The notes: a model not told the origin generated them from the sequence alone. 64,000 bases of DNA from Pseudaminobacter salicylatoxidans (GCF_003148475.1 NZ_QGGG01000018.1:1-64000); one strand, 5' to 3'. Positions 1 through 8,961 are shown, counted from the first letter of the stretch. A program made the numbers and translations.

Positions 1-124
1 CGGCGGCAAAGGCGGCCGCCGCATCGCGGATCATCCGCTCGTCCTCCGAAAGCTGCCCTTCAAGCAGAAACGGATCTTCCCAAACAAAACTGGCTGCCGA
101 GCCGACCTTCTTCTCGATGTTCAT
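1..124 (-). CDS. gcdH: Glutaryl-CoA dehydrogenase, N-terminal fragment cut by the window edge
   Basis: Only the first 41 codons are present; the gene runs off the left edge. The visible peptide starts MNIEKKVGSAASFVWEDPF and continues with LLEGQLSEDERMIRDAA. This resembles the N-terminus of glutaryl-CoA dehydrogenases, FAD-dependent acyl-CoA dehydrogenases that oxidatively decarboxylate glutaryl-CoA to crotonyl-CoA in lysine/tryptophan breakdown. The ATG at 122-124 is preceded on the minus strand by GGAAGG, a good SD site. No catalytic residues lie in the visible part, so the call rests on N-terminal similarity; another acyl-CoA dehydrogenase subfamily is possible. Confidence 0.7.
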   Translation of the reverse strand, partial: MNIEKKVGSAASFVWEDPFLLEGQLSEDERMIRDAAAAFAA

Positions 125-246
125 GACGCCTTCCGAGTTATTTGAAGCTTGAAATATCACCTTAGCGCAGATCGTCCGCAGGCAAAAGGATTTTCCGATG
201 CGGCTGCAATGCTGCACAATGTCGGAAATTTCAAGCGGAAGGCCGC

Positions 247-1110
247 CTACGATGCGAAACGCTTGGCTCCGGCCACGCACAGCACCACGGCGGCGGTGAC
301 GGCAAGCATCGACCAGCCGACTGTTTCGTGCAACAGGGTCGCGGCCAGCAGCAGACCAAAAAGCGGCTGCAGAAGCTGAAGCTGCCCCACTACGGCGATG
401 CCGCCGAGCGCCAGCCCGCGATACCAGAAGACGAAGCCGATCAGCATGCTGAACAGCGAGACATAGGTGAGCCCGATCCACGCATCGCGGCCGATACCTG
501 CGAACGAGACGGGCATGGTCAGGACCATCAGAACGCCCATCACCGGCAGCGAAATGACGAGCGCCCATGAAATGACCTGCCAGCCGCCAAGCCTGCGCGA
601 CAGCTTTGCCCCCTCCGCATAGCCCAGACCGCAGACGACGATCGCTCCAAGCATCAGCAAGTCGCCTACCGGGGAAGCGGCAAAGCCCTGTGTCAGCGCA
701 AAACCGGCAACGAGGAGGCTGCCCAGCCCCGAAAACAGCCAGAAAGCCGGCTTCGGCCGCTCGCCGCCGCGCAACACGCCGAAGATCGCCGTCGCCAGCG
801 GCAACAGGCCGATGAAGACGATGGAATGGGCCGAGGTGACATATTGCAACGCCAGCGCGGTCAGCAGCGGAAAGCCGACGACCACGCCCAGCGCCACGAC
901 CACGAGCGACACGAGATCGTCGCGCGCGGGCCGCTTCTCACGAAAAACCACCAGCAGGCCGAGCGCCAGCAACGCGGCAATGGTGGCACGCGCGACGGTG
1001 AGGAAAACCGGGTCGAAATCCGCCACGGCCACGCGCGTGGCCGGCAGCGAACCGCTGAAGATCAGCACGCCCACAAACCCGTTGACCCAACCGCTTGCAG
1101 ACTTGTCCAT
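247..1110 (-). CDS. EamA/DMT-family inner-membrane transporter
   Basis: This 287-residue, very hydrophobic protein has about ten predicted membrane segments arranged as two EamA repeats, the usual size and layout of the drug/metabolite transporter superfamily. Members export amino acids, nucleobases or other small metabolites; the substrate cannot be read from sequence. The ATG at 1108-1110 follows an AGGAG SD. The gene is divergent from a MocR-type regulator at 1214, with about 100 bp between the starts that hold a palindrome and a direct repeat. The pairing suggests that the regulator controls this exporter, probably in response to a metabolite linked to pyridoxal phosphate or amino acids. 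That regulatory link is inference. Confidence 0.85.
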   Translation of the reverse strand: MDKSASGWVNGFVGVLIFSGSLPATRVAVADFDPVFLTVARATIAALLALGLLVVFREKRPARDDLVSLVVVALGVVVGFPLLTALALQYVTSAHSIVFIGLLPLATAIFGVLRGGERPKPAFWLFSGLGSLLVAGFALTQGFAASPVGDLLMLGAIVVCGLGYAEGAKLSRRLGGWQVISWALVISLPVMGVLMVLTMPVSFAGIGRDAWIGLTYVSLFSMLIGFVFWYRGLALGGIAVVGQLQLLQPLFGLLLAATLLHETVGWSMLAVTAAVVLCVAGAKRFAS

Positions 1111-1168
1111 GCCACGCTCCTGTTTGAGCGGGGTATCGATCTTCCCGGCTGGCGCGACCAGAGACAGT

Positions 1169-1213
1169 CCGGTACAGTTTAATCAAACTGTATTGTCAAA
1201 GGGACCGGTACAG
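1169..1213. promoter_or_regulatory. Probable MocR operator between eamA-type gene and its regulator
   Basis: The divergent intergenic region has a perfect inverted repeat at 1173-1192 (arms TACAGTTT and AAACTGTA around AATC). It also has two copies of the 9-mer CCGGTACAG at 1169-1177 and 1205-1213, 36 bp apart. The second copy ends immediately before the regulator's ATG. MocR/GabR-type regulators typically bind paired, often directly repeated sites near their own promoter, so this is the likely binding region. No clear -35/-10 pair was assigned. Confidence 0.5.
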
Positions 1214-2614
1214 ATGACACTGCAGCAACGCATCGAAGACGAGCCCGGCACGCTGGTCGAGCAGGTCATGCAGGCGATACGCGCGCGCATCGCGGCCCGT
1301 GCGCTGGCGCCCGGTGCAAGGCTCCCCTCCATCCGAGCCTTTGCCGTTACGATGCAGGTTTCCAAATCGACCGTGGTGGAAGCCTATGACCGGCTTGCCG
1401 CCGAAGGCCAGATCCGCTCGCGGCGCGGCGCCGGCTTCTATGTTGCTGGCCATATGCCACCGCTTTCGCTGGCCGAGATCGGACCGCGCCTCGACCGCGA
1501 GGTCGATCCGCTGTGGGTCTCGCGGCAATCTCTGGAAGCCCGCGATACCGTGCTCAAGCCCGGATGCGGCTGGCTGCCAAAGGAATGGATGCCCGATGAG
1601 GCGATCCGGCGCGCCCTGCGGACGCTGGCGCGTTCGGAACAGGTCGACCTTACCGACTACGGCCCGCCACTGGGGCTCAGTCCCATGCGTCAGCTTCTGT
1701 CGCGGCGCATGGCCGAGCACGGCATCGAGGCCGAGCCGCGCCAAATCATGCTCACGGAATCGGGGTCTCAGGCGATCGACCTGCTCTGCCGCTTCCTGCT
1801 CGACCCCGGCGACACGGTGTTGCTCGACGACCCCTGCTACTTCAACTTTCACGCCATGTTGCGGGCGCATCGCGCCAGGGTGGTGAGCGTGCCTTACACA
1901 CCGAACGGACCGGATCTCGAAATCTTCGCGCAGGTGTTGGCCGAGCATCGGCCGCGCCTCTACATCACCAATTCCGGCCTGCACAACCCGACCGGCGCGA
2001 CGCTGTCGCCGGTCATGGCGCACCGCGTGCTGAAGCTGGCCGAGCAGCATGACCTGACGATTATCGAGGACGACATCTTCGCCGATCTCGAGCCCGAGCC
2101 CGCCCCTCGCCTCGCCGCCTTCGACGGGCTCGAGCGCGTCATCCACATCGGCAGCTTTTCCAAGACGCTGTCGGCGGCCGTGCGCTGCGGCTTCATCGCC
2201 GCGCGACCCGACTGGATCGAGGGGCTGATCGACCTGAAGCTCGCCACCTCCTTCGGCGGCGGGCATTTTTCGGCCGAACTCGTGCATGCCCTGTTGAAGG
2301 ACGGCAGCTACCGCAAGCATGTCGAAGCGTTGCGCGCGCGCCTGGCCCGCGCAATGGGCGAGACAGGGCCCCGCCTCAACCGGCTTGGCCTGAAACCATG
2401 GATCGAGCCGCGTGCCGGCATGTTCCTGTGGTGCAGCCTGCCGGACGGGCTGGATGCCGCGACGATTGCCCGTCGCGCGCTCGCCGAAAACGTCGTGCTG
2501 GCGCCCGGAAACGCCTTCAGCCTGTCACAATCGGCCAAGGGTTTTCTGCGATTCAACGTGGCGCAGTCGCTCGACCCACGCATCTTCGCGGTACTGGAAC
2601 GGGCCATGGCCTGA
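1214..2614 (+). CDS. MocR-type regulator: GntR HTH fused to PLP-dependent aminotransferase domain
   Basis: This 466-residue protein has an N-terminal GntR-type winged helix-turn-helix (about residues 13-80, with LPSIRAFAVTMQVSKSTVVE). A fold-type I aminotransferase-like domain follows from about residue 110, ending in the PLP-binding region HIGSFSKTLSAAVRCGF, whose SFSK lysine would form the internal aldimine. Such proteins usually act as PLP- or amino-acid-responsive transcription factors rather than as enzymes. I chose the ATG at 1214 because AAAGGGA sits about 9 bp upstream and the HTH follows directly; the reading frame remains open far upstream but is unlikely to be coding there. It is divergent from the EamA transporter, a common arrangement for MocR genes. 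Confidence 0.9.
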   Translation: MTLQQRIEDEPGTLVEQVMQAIRARIAARALAPGARLPSIRAFAVTMQVSKSTVVEAYDRLAAEGQIRSRRGAGFYVAGHMPPLSLAEIGPRLDREVDPLWVSRQSLEARDTVLKPGCGWLPKEWMPDEAIRRALRTLARSEQVDLTDYGPPLGLSPMRQLLSRRMAEHGIEAEPRQIMLTESGSQAIDLLCRFLLDPGDTVLLDDPCYFNFHAMLRAHRARVVSVPYTPNGPDLEIFAQVLAEHRPRLYITNSGLHNPTGATLSPVMAHRVLKLAEQHDLTIIEDDIFADLEPEPAPRLAAFDGLERVIHIGSFSKTLSAAVRCGFIAARPDWIEGLIDLKLATSFGGGHFSAELVHALLKDGSYRKHVEALRARLARAMGETGPRLNRLGLKPWIEPRAGMFLWCSLPDGLDAATIARRALAENVVLAPGNAFSLSQSAKGFLRFNVAQSLDPRIFAVLERAMA

Positions 2615-2617
2615 AAC

Positions 2618-3109
2618 TTACAGCACCAGCCGATATTCCCGCTCGATCCTGCCGGAGCGCGGATGGATCTTGCCCACGCCATGCACCTGCCAGCCCATGC
2701 GCTCATAGAGCCGTAGTGCTCCGGGATTGTCGGCATAGACGGAAAGCCTTGCCTGCGCGAAGCCCCGCACCTTCAGTTCCCCCATGACACCCTTCAGGAG
2801 AAAGCTGCCGACGCCACGCCCCCACCAGAGCGGCGCAACACCGAGATAATGGACTTCCGCGTCGCGCTCCCCCGTCTCTTCGACGGGAGCGACGGCCGCG
2901 AATGCCACAGCCGCATCGTCGCGCGCCAATGCGACCGGCAGGAATGCGCGCGGCGAACTGTCAAGTATGCGCTGGATGATCGGACGGGCAAGCTCGAGCG
3001 CCGCCACGTCGGCCTCGCCGTCGCGCCTGGCCGTCGCCTCGGCCCAGATTGCGGCAGCCGCATCGACATGCGTGGCAGTGCCGTCGATCAAGCGAAAATC
3101 CGATGTCAC
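2618..3109 (-). CDS. GNAT-family N-acetyltransferase
   Basis: This 163-residue single-domain protein has the acetyl-CoA-binding motif A of GNAT enzymes near APLWWGRGVGSFLL, followed by the motif B segment RLSVYADNPGALRLYERMGW that closes the fold. The enzyme would transfer acetyl from acetyl-CoA to an amine; the acceptor is unknown. The start codon is GTG (3107-3109), preceded closely by GAGAGGAAAG. It converges on the MocR gene with only 3 bp between stop codons. Nothing in the neighbourhood identifies the substrate. Confidence 0.85.
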   Translation of the reverse strand: MTSDFRLIDGTATHVDAAAAIWAEATARRDGEADVAALELARPIIQRILDSSPRAFLPVALARDDAAVAFAAVAPVEETGERDAEVHYLGVAPLWWGRGVGSFLLKGVMGELKVRGFAQARLSVYADNPGALRLYERMGWQVHGVGKIHPRSGRIEREYRLVL

Positions 3110-3275
3110 CTTTCCTCTCCGGGATTGCCCGCGAAACTCTATACCATGTCGGGTCTCGATTGGACCGGGAGCACGATCACGTTTGCATCGCCGCGCTATT
3201 CGACTGAAGATTCAGCGGCGGGAGATGCTCGCGAAACGCTTTCCCGCCAACGCAGAATCCGGGTAATATGCCGGC

Positions 3276-5132
3276 ATGAGAATACGCCATCTTTCCGAAA
3301 CGATGATCAACCAGATCGCTGCCGGCGAGGTCATTGAGCGCCCGGCAAGCGTGGTCAAGGAACTGGTCGAGAATGCGCTCGACGCAGGCGCGAACCGCGT
3401 GGAAGTCGCCACCGCCGGCGGCGGCCTCAATCTCATCCGCGTCAGCGACGATGGCTCCGGTATTCCCGTGGATGAACTGGAATTGGCCGTCTCACGCCAT
3501 TGCACGTCCAAGCTGGGCAACGACATCCACGACATCCGCTCGCTGGGGTTTCGGGGCGAAGCGCTGCCTTCCATCGGCTCGGTCTCGCGGCTTACGATCC
3601 GTTCGCGCACCGCGCGGGCCGACGCAGCCGCCGAAATCTCCATCGAGGGCGGCAATGTCTCGCCCGTGCGGCCGGCGGCGGCCAATCGCGGCACGTCGGT
3701 GGAGGTGCGCGACCTGTTCTTCGCTACCCCTGCCCGCCTGAAATTCATGAAAGGCCAGCGCGCGGAGGCGACAGCGATCAGCGATGTCGTCAAGCGCATC
3801 GCCATCGCCTTCCCCAAGGTGCGCTTCACCCTTTCAGGCCCGGACCGCACCACGATGGAGCTACCGGCGAGCGACGACACGGCGGAAGGCCGTCTCGGCC
3901 GCATCGCCCAGGTGATGGGCAAGGAGTTCCCGGAAAACTCCATCGCTCTCGATGCCATGCGCGAGAGCGTGCAGCTTGCCGGTCACGTCTCGATCCCCTC
4001 CTATTCGCGCGCCAATGCGCTGCAGCAATATGCCTATGTCAACGGCCGGCCGGTGCGCGACAAGCTGATCGCCTCGGCCATCCGCGGCGCCTATGCCGAC
4101 GTGCTGCCGCGCGACCGCCACGCCATCACAGTGCTGTTCCTCACGCTCGACCCGGCAACGGTGGACGTCAATGTGCATCCGGCAAAGGCCGATGTGCGCT
4201 TCCGCGATCCGGGGCTGGTGCGGGGCTTGATCGTCGGCGCCATCCGCGAGGCGCTTGCCAAAGCCGGGCTACGTTCGGCCACATCCGGCGCGTCGGCCAT
4301 GATGAGCGCCTTCCGCCCCGGTGCGGCGGCCTATGGCCATCCCGGCCCGGCCAACGGGCATCGCAGCTTCAATCCCGGTTTCAGGGCGGCGAGCACCGCA
4401 GGCTTCGATGTTGCCTACTCGCCATATCGCCCGCTGGAACCGGCCGGTCCGGCTTTCGCGGAGACCGCACAGGCAAGCTTCGACACCGGCCCGTCAATTG
4501 CCAGCGTTGATGCGCGCGCCGGGCAGGCGGACATAGCCGACGAACTGCTGCAAATGCAGCTTGGAGCCGCACGCGCTCAGGTGCATGAGAACTACATCGT
4601 TGCGCAGACGGGGGATTCGCTCATCATCGTGGACCAGCACGCCGCGCATGAACGGCTTGTCTACGAAGCGCTCAAGAACGCCATTCATTCGCGCGCCCTG
4701 CCCGCGCAGATATTGCTTCTGCCCGAAATTGTCGATCTGCCCGAAGACGATGCCACCCGCCTTGCCTCGCACGCCGAGACGTTGCGGCAGTTCGGCCTTG
4801 GCATCGAGCGCTTCGGGCCCGGCGCGATAGCCGTGCGCGAGACGCCGGCCATGCTCGGCGAAACCGATGTGGCGCAACTCGTGCGCGACCTTGCCGATGA
4901 AATTGCCGACAACGACACCACCGAAACGCTGAAGGCCCGGCTCGACAAGATCGCCGCGACCATGGCCTGTCACGGCTCGGTTCGCTCGGGCCGGCGGCTC
5001 CTGCCTGAAGAAATGAATGCGCTGCTGCGGCAGATGGAAGCCACGCCCGGCTCGGGCACCTGCAACCACGGCCGCCCGACCTATATCGAACTCAAGCTCG
5101 CCGACATCGAAAGGCTGTTCGGTCGACGCTGA
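3276..5132 (+). CDS. mutL: DNA mismatch repair protein MutL with endonuclease motif
   Basis: MutL links MutS mismatch recognition to strand removal. The N-terminal GHKL ATPase is complete: [11 protein letters not shown] (29-39), the DDGSGI loop, TSKL and GFRGEAL. A variable linker rich in Ala, Gly and Pro leads to the dimerisation domain. This carries [12 protein letters not shown] at about 453-464, matching the metal-binding endonuclease motif DQHA(X)2E(X)4E, plus ACHGSVR (about 564) and CNHGRP (about 596). The protein is therefore predicted to nick DNA itself, as expected in bacteria lacking MutH. Its 618 residues are normal for alphaproteobacteria. The 166 bp upstream show no other gene. 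Confidence 0.97.
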   Translation: MRIRHLSETMINQIAAGEVIERPASVVKELVENALDAGANRVEVATAGGGLNLIRVSDDGSGIPVDELELAVSRHCTSKLGNDIHDIRSLGFRGEALPSIGSVSRLTIRSRTARADAAAEISIEGGNVSPVRPAAANRGTSVEVRDLFFATPARLKFMKGQRAEATAISDVVKRIAIAFPKVRFTLSGPDRTTMELPASDDTAEGRLGRIAQVMGKEFPENSIALDAMRESVQLAGHVSIPSYSRANALQQYAYVNGRPVRDKLIASAIRGAYADVLPRDRHAITVLFLTLDPATVDVNVHPAKADVRFRDPGLVRGLIVGAIREALAKAGLRSATSGASAMMSAFRPGAAAYGHPGPANGHRSFNPGFRAASTAGFDVAYSPYRPLEPAGPAFAETAQASFDTGPSIASVDARAGQADIADELLQMQLGAARAQVHENYIVAQTGDSLIIVDQHAAHERLVYEALKNAIHSRALPAQILLLPEIVDLPEDDATRLASHAETLRQFGLGIERFGPGAIAVRETPAMLGETDVAQLVRDLADEIADNDTTETLKARLDKIAATMACHGSVRSGRRLLPEEMNALLRQMEATPGSGTCNHGRPTYIELKLADIERLFGRR

Positions 5133-5219
5133 GCGCCGGCGACCGTTGCGCCGTCCAACCAGCTTGACCTTGCCGGGGATTTGTGGCGGAACACTGCTGA
5201 ATAACAGGCTGAATGTAAG

Positions 5220-5456
5220 ATGATGAACCGTTTCGAAGGCCCCGGCGCACGGGAAGCCCGTATCCGCTATCTCGATGGCGATTTCCAGGTCACCAGTCCC
5301 GGCTCCTTCGTGCGCTGCGCGGTGACGGGCGAATCGATTCCGCTCGATGAACTCAAATACTGGAGCGTCGCGAGGCAGGAACCCTATGTGAACGCCGAGG
5401 TCGCGCTGCAGCGGGAACTGGAAGCACATCCCGAACTGCGGGTGCGTAAAGGCTGA
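5220..5456 (+). CDS. DUF2093 domain-containing small protein
   Basis: This 78-residue protein has the DUF2093 pattern: an N-terminal ARIRYLDGDFQV segment, then PGSFVRCAVTGESIPLDELK and WSVARQEPYV. The family is small, soluble and largely restricted to alphaproteobacteria. Its function is unknown; the single Cys in a 'RCAVTG' context may bind metal or nucleic acid, but that is a guess. It lies 87 bp downstream of mutL on the same strand and may be cotranscribed. Two adjacent ATGs (5220 and 5223) are possible starts; the SD is weak. Confidence 0.8.
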   Translation: MMNRFEGPGAREARIRYLDGDFQVTSPGSFVRCAVTGESIPLDELKYWSVARQEPYVNAEVALQRELEAHPELRVRKG

Positions 5457-5488
5457 CGCCTGATCCCGAGCCGAAGGATCGCGTCAGC
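5452..5488. terminator. Hairpin at the end of mutL-DUF2093
   Basis: Arms GCTGACGC (5452-5459) and GCGTCAGC (5481-5488) enclose a second pair GATCC/GGATC, with a 2-nt bulge between. It overlaps the DUF2093 stop codon and lies between convergent genes. There is no T-tract, so termination would be weak or Rho-assisted. Confidence 0.35.
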
Positions 5489-5534
5489 GAAATGCGGCAG
5501 ATTTTTCGGAAGATCATGCTTCGGTAAAAATCTA

Positions 5535-5570
5535 GAGCGAGGAACGATTCAACGAAAAGTCCTCTCGCTC
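5535..5570. repeat. Imperfect inverted repeat of rhizobial intergenic type
   Basis: GAGCGAGG (5535-5542) pairs with CCTCTCGCTC (5561-5570), leaving a 2-nt bulge. It begins just after TCTAGAGC, the same octamer that borders the longer palindrome near 9116. Short palindromes with this edge are common between rhizobial genes. It lies just after lpxK on the minus strand and could also act as a terminator. Confidence 0.4.
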
Positions 5571-5586
5571 CGAAAACCCGCAAGCT

Positions 5587-6606
5587 TTAAGCCGAGCGGC
5601 GCCGCCGCCATGCTTCGATCGTCTCATCCACGATGCGGGCGGGTGCATGCGCCAGTTCGAATACCGCATCGACTTCCAGCACATCGAGGCCGACAAGAAG
5701 GTTCGCCGGCGCATTGTGGCGCAGGCGTGCGGCATCCTTGGCCGTGGTGATCAGTTCAAGGTTCTCGGCGCGCGCGGCAGCAGCCAGATCGTTCAACTCG
5801 TCTTCGGCATAGACGTGATGGTCGCCGAAGGTACGGGTCTTTTCCACTGCCGCGCCGGTGCGCCGCAGCGTATCGAAAAACTTCTCCGGATGCCCGATAC
5901 CGGCAAAGGCAAAAAAACGCCGCCCGGCAAAACTTTCCGCATCGCGCGGTCGCACTGCCGCCTCGAACACCGCCTTGCCGGCCCGCGAAGCCTTGCGCAC
6001 AATGTCGTCGGCAGCCGCGCCCTCGCCCATTTTCAGGATGCCATCCGCATAGCGAAGCTGACCAACCAGCGGCGCGCGCATCGGCCCACCGGGAATGACA
6101 TGGCCATTGCCCAGACCATAGCGAGCATCCACCACCAGCAGCGCATAGTCGATATGGATATGCGCGCTCTGGAAGCCGTCATCCATGATGAGGAAATCGC
6201 AACCCTGCTCCAGAAGCAGCTTTGCACCGGCCGCCCGGTTGGGAGTGACCGCCACCGGCGCATGCTCGGCCAGAAGCAGCGGCTCGTCGCCGACATGCTT
6301 TGCGCTGTCATGATGGGCATCAACGATGTGCGGCTGGCCGAAGCTGCCGCCATGGCCCCGCGACAGGAAGCCGGGCGAAAGCCCCATGCTGCGTGCCTGT
6401 CTGGCCAGGGCGATGGCAACCGGCGTCTTGCCCGAACCGCCGACCGTGAAATTGCCCACGCATAGCACCGGCAGGTCGAAGCGCTCGCGCCGCGCACGCA
6501 CCATGCGACGGTTGGCAACGAAGCCATAGAGCGCCGAGACAGGCAACAGCGCATAGGCGCGCCAGTCCGGACGCTCCCACCAGAAGGGGGGCGCTTCGCT
6601 CGCCAC
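5587..6606 (-). CDS. lpxK: Tetraacyldisaccharide 4'-kinase
   Basis: LpxK phosphorylates the 4' position of the tetraacyl disaccharide to give lipid IVA, at the cytoplasmic face of the inner membrane. The protein has 339 residues, with an N-terminal membrane-associated helix and the Walker A motif GNFTVGGSGKTP at about 51-62. The conserved LIMDDGFQ segment of the family follows. The start is GTG (6604-6606), 2 bp after the waaA stop, with AAAGGGA about 11 bp upstream inside waaA, so translation is probably coupled. It is the last gene of the waaA block. Confidence 0.95.
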   Translation of the reverse strand: MASEAPPFWWERPDWRAYALLPVSALYGFVANRRMVRARRERFDLPVLCVGNFTVGGSGKTPVAIALARQARSMGLSPGFLSRGHGGSFGQPHIVDAHHDSAKHVGDEPLLLAEHAPVAVTPNRAAGAKLLLEQGCDFLIMDDGFQSAHIHIDYALLVVDARYGLGNGHVIPGGPMRAPLVGQLRYADGILKMGEGAAADDIVRKASRAGKAVFEAAVRPRDAESFAGRRFFAFAGIGHPEKFFDTLRRTGAAVEKTRTFGDHHVYAEDELNDLAAAARAENLELITTAKDAARLRHNAPANLLVGLDVLEVDAVFELAHAPARIVDETIEAWRRRRSA

Positions 6607-6608
6607 GC

Positions 6609-7919
6609 CTAACGCGTCCCTTTCAGGCGCGACTTGACGATCAGGGGCTGGATGAACGGATCCAGCGCCTTGAGCGTTCGCGCCAGCGCGCCGCGCATTT
6701 CGCCGACGGTCGCGTTTCCAGCCAGCATCATCTTGTGCCGCACGTTGTCGTTCAGCAGCAGATAGTTCACCGCACCCGCAAGCATGTCACGGTCGCGCAC
6801 CAGCTTGGCGCCGCCGCGCTGTATCAGCCTTTGATAGCTGTCGCGGAAATTCTGTACGTTCTTGCCCGAAAGCACCGCCGTATCGAGCATCGCCGGCTCC
6901 AGCGGGTTCTGCCCGCCCTCGCCCGTCAGCGAGCGGCCGACGAAGGCGATCTCCGTCAGGCGCAGGTAAAGCCCCATCTCGCCGATCGTGTCGCCAAGCA
7001 ATATGTCGGTGTCGGCCGCGATCGCCTCCCGCGCACTGCGGCGACTGACCTTGAGGCCGAGGGCCGAAAATTCTTCCACCAGCGCATCGGCCCGGTCGGG
7101 GTGACGCGGCACGATGATGGTGAGCAGCCCCGGATGGCGCGCACGCAGGCGCATATGCACCTCCGCCGCCACGCTCTCCTCGCCGTCATGCGTGGAGATT
7201 GCCGCCCATGTCGGGCGATTGCCGATCTGCCGCTTCAGCGCCTGCAACTCGCGCTCGTTGGCGGGCGGCGGCGGCGTATCGACCTTCAGATTTCCAGAGA
7301 CCGTCACCGGCCGGGCGCCGAGCGCAGCAAAGCGCTTGCCGTCGAGATCGGACTGGGCCACCACATGCGCCAGGTTCTCGAACAGCGCTTCGGCCAGATA
7401 GGAACGCTTCTTCCACGAAGCGAAGGACCGGTCCGAAAGGCGGCCATTGACCAGCACCTGGGGCACACGGCGCTTGCCGAGTTCCAGGATCGTCATCGGC
7501 CAGATCTCGGATTCGGCAATGATGGCGAGGTCCGGCTTCCAGTAGTCCAGGAAGCGGCTGATGGCCGGCTTGAGGTCGAGCGGGACATATTGATGGATCA
7601 CGCGCTCGCCGAAACGCTCATTGGCAAGAGCGGCCGAAGTCACCGTGCCGGTGGTCAGAACGACATTGATGCCATAGCCGAGAATGGTCTCTATCAGCGG
7701 CGCAACGGCCAGCGTCTCGCCCACGCTTGCGGCATGCAGCCAGATCAGCGGCCCTTCCGGACGCGGCCGCCCGGCCCGGCCATAGCGCTCGCGACGCCGC
7801 ACGGGGTCTTCCTTGCCCTTGCTGGAGCGCCACGCGACATAGGTGCCGATCACCGGATAGGCCAGCGACCCGGCAAGACTGTAGGTCGAAAGAACCGCGC
7901 GCGCCCAGCGTTCGCTCAT
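6609..7919 (-). CDS. waaA: 3-deoxy-D-manno-octulosonic acid (Kdo) transferase
   Basis: WaaA transfers Kdo from CMP-Kdo to lipid IVA at the inner membrane. The 436-residue protein has an N-terminal membrane anchor (YSLAGSLAYPVIGTYVAW), a glycosyltransferase-N domain with IWLHAASVGE, and the downstream region containing GGQNPLEPAML that closes the GT-B fold. Length and motifs are normal. Its ATG overlaps the stop of the DUF374 gene (ATGA), and lpxK follows 2 bp after its stop, which indicates one transcript. Whether it adds one or two Kdo residues cannot be read from sequence. Confidence 0.95.
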   Translation of the reverse strand: MSERWARAVLSTYSLAGSLAYPVIGTYVAWRSSKGKEDPVRRRERYGRAGRPRPEGPLIWLHAASVGETLAVAPLIETILGYGINVVLTTGTVTSAALANERFGERVIHQYVPLDLKPAISRFLDYWKPDLAIIAESEIWPMTILELGKRRVPQVLVNGRLSDRSFASWKKRSYLAEALFENLAHVVAQSDLDGKRFAALGARPVTVSGNLKVDTPPPPANERELQALKRQIGNRPTWAAISTHDGEESVAAEVHMRLRARHPGLLTIIVPRHPDRADALVEEFSALGLKVSRRSAREAIAADTDILLGDTIGEMGLYLRLTEIAFVGRSLTGEGGQNPLEPAMLDTAVLSGKNVQNFRDSYQRLIQRGGAKLVRDRDMLAGAVNYLLLNDNVRHKMMLAGNATVGEMRGALARTLKALDPFIQPLIVKSRLKGTR

Positions 7920-8707
7920 GCGCGACCACCCTCCGCAATGCGATAGGCATCCTCGGTTGCCCTGTTAAGCGATGCCGTCAGTTCCTGCCGCTTGCGCTCC
8001 ATCAGTTCCTCGTCTGCATCGGCCGGGACCGTTATCGGCTCGCCGATGATCGCCGCCGAGCGGCCGAAAGGCAGGTTGATGGTGGTCTTGTCCCAGGTGC
8101 GCTCCAGCACCTTGCGGCGGCTGGTGGCGACCGCCAGCGGCACCACGGGGCGACCGGAAAGCCGCGCCAGCGTGACGATGCCCAGACCGGCTTCACGCGG
8201 CGTGCCATGGGGAATGTCGGCGATCATGGCAACGTTGGTGCCGGCATCGAGTGCGCGCTTGAGCATGATAAGCGCGCGCGCACCGCCCTTTTCCATATGC
8301 TGCCTGTCACTGCGGCCACCGGAGCCGCGCACGGCTTCGAAGCCGAATTTTTCCAGAGCCAGCGCGTTGAGTTCGGCATCGGCGCTGCGGGAGACCATTG
8401 CCAGCATCTTCTGGCCGCGCGGCAGAAAGCATGGCGCCAGCAGGTGCTGGCCATGCCAGAGCGCGATGATCGCGGGCGACAGTTCCTCATAGGCGATCTT
8501 GAGGTCCGAGGAACTCTTGGACAGTGGATTGGTGAAGCGCACAAAGCGCAACGCGTTCGCGAGGAAGGACGCAATCATGCCCTTGGCGAAGCGGGACTGC
8601 GCCAGAGGTTTGCGAATCTTGCGCCAGAAGCCCTTCATTGCGCTCGCATTGCGTGGCTTTGCGGTCGTCACGCGCGCCGCCGGCTGTGCCAGTGTCTTTT
8701 CTTCCAT
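7916..8707 (-). CDS. DUF374 lysophospholipid acyltransferase-family protein
   Basis: This 263-residue protein is of the LPLAT/DUF374 type. It has IALWHGQHLLAP, in which the His of WHGQ is the probable catalytic base, and IADIPHGTPREAGLGIVTLA and SGRPVVPLAVATSRR further on. The ATG at 8705-8707 overlaps the preceding gene's stop (TGATG), and the waaA start overlaps its own stop (ATGA). The frame extends upstream, but this coupled start fits best. Its position beside waaA and lpxK suggests an acyl transfer in lipid A or a related envelope lipid; the acceptor is unknown and this is inference. Confidence 0.85.
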   Translation of the reverse strand: MEEKTLAQPAARVTTAKPRNASAMKGFWRKIRKPLAQSRFAKGMIASFLANALRFVRFTNPLSKSSSDLKIAYEELSPAIIALWHGQHLLAPCFLPRGQKMLAMVSRSADAELNALALEKFGFEAVRGSGGRSDRQHMEKGGARALIMLKRALDAGTNVAMIADIPHGTPREAGLGIVTLARLSGRPVVPLAVATSRRKVLERTWDKTTINLPFGRSAAIIGEPITVPADADEELMERKRQELTASLNRATEDAYRIAEGGRA

Positions 8708-8961
8708 CAATTCTGACCGGGACCCTTGCCGCTTTCCGGATCGAGCAACCGATGAAGATGAACCACGAAATAGCGCATATGCGCGTTGTCCACGCTCGCT
8801 TGCGCCTTTGCGCGCCATGCCGTTTCCGCCGACTTGTAATCCGGATAGATGCCGACGATGTCGAGCGCATCGAGATCGCGGAATTCGGTCGAACCGAGCG
8901 ACTTCAGCTCTCCGCCGAAAACCAGATGCAAAAGCTGCTTTTTTCCGTCTTCCTCGGTCAT
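8707..8961 (-). CDS. DUF4170 domain-containing small protein
   Basis: This soluble 84-residue protein starts MTEEDGKKQLLHLVFGGEL and contains IVGIYPDYKSAETAWRAKAQ and AHMRYFVVHLHRLLDP, the pattern of DUF4170. The family is alphaproteobacterial and of unknown function. I chose the ATG at 8959-8961 because AGGAA lies 6 bp upstream and the domain starts there; the frame continues upstream without an SD. It is the first gene of a four-gene minus-strand block with the DUF374 acyltransferase, waaA and lpxK, which suggests an accessory or regulatory role in lipid A or Kdo assembly. Confidence 0.8.
   Translation of the reverse strand: MTEEDGKKQLLHLVFGGELKSLGSTEFRDLDALDIVGIYPDYKSAETAWRAKAQASVDNAHMRYFVVHLHRLLDPESGKGPGQN

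Noticed and set aside
812..1213. N-terminal extension of the MocR gene in an open frame
   Set aside because: The extension is antisense to the EamA gene and crosses the operator; the HTH starts just after the ATG at 1214, which has an SD.
4965..5080. CNHGRP in MutL instead of the more common CPHGRP
   Set aside because: As far as I recall, Asn is common at this position in alphaproteobacterial MutL; the metal-binding Cys and His are intact.
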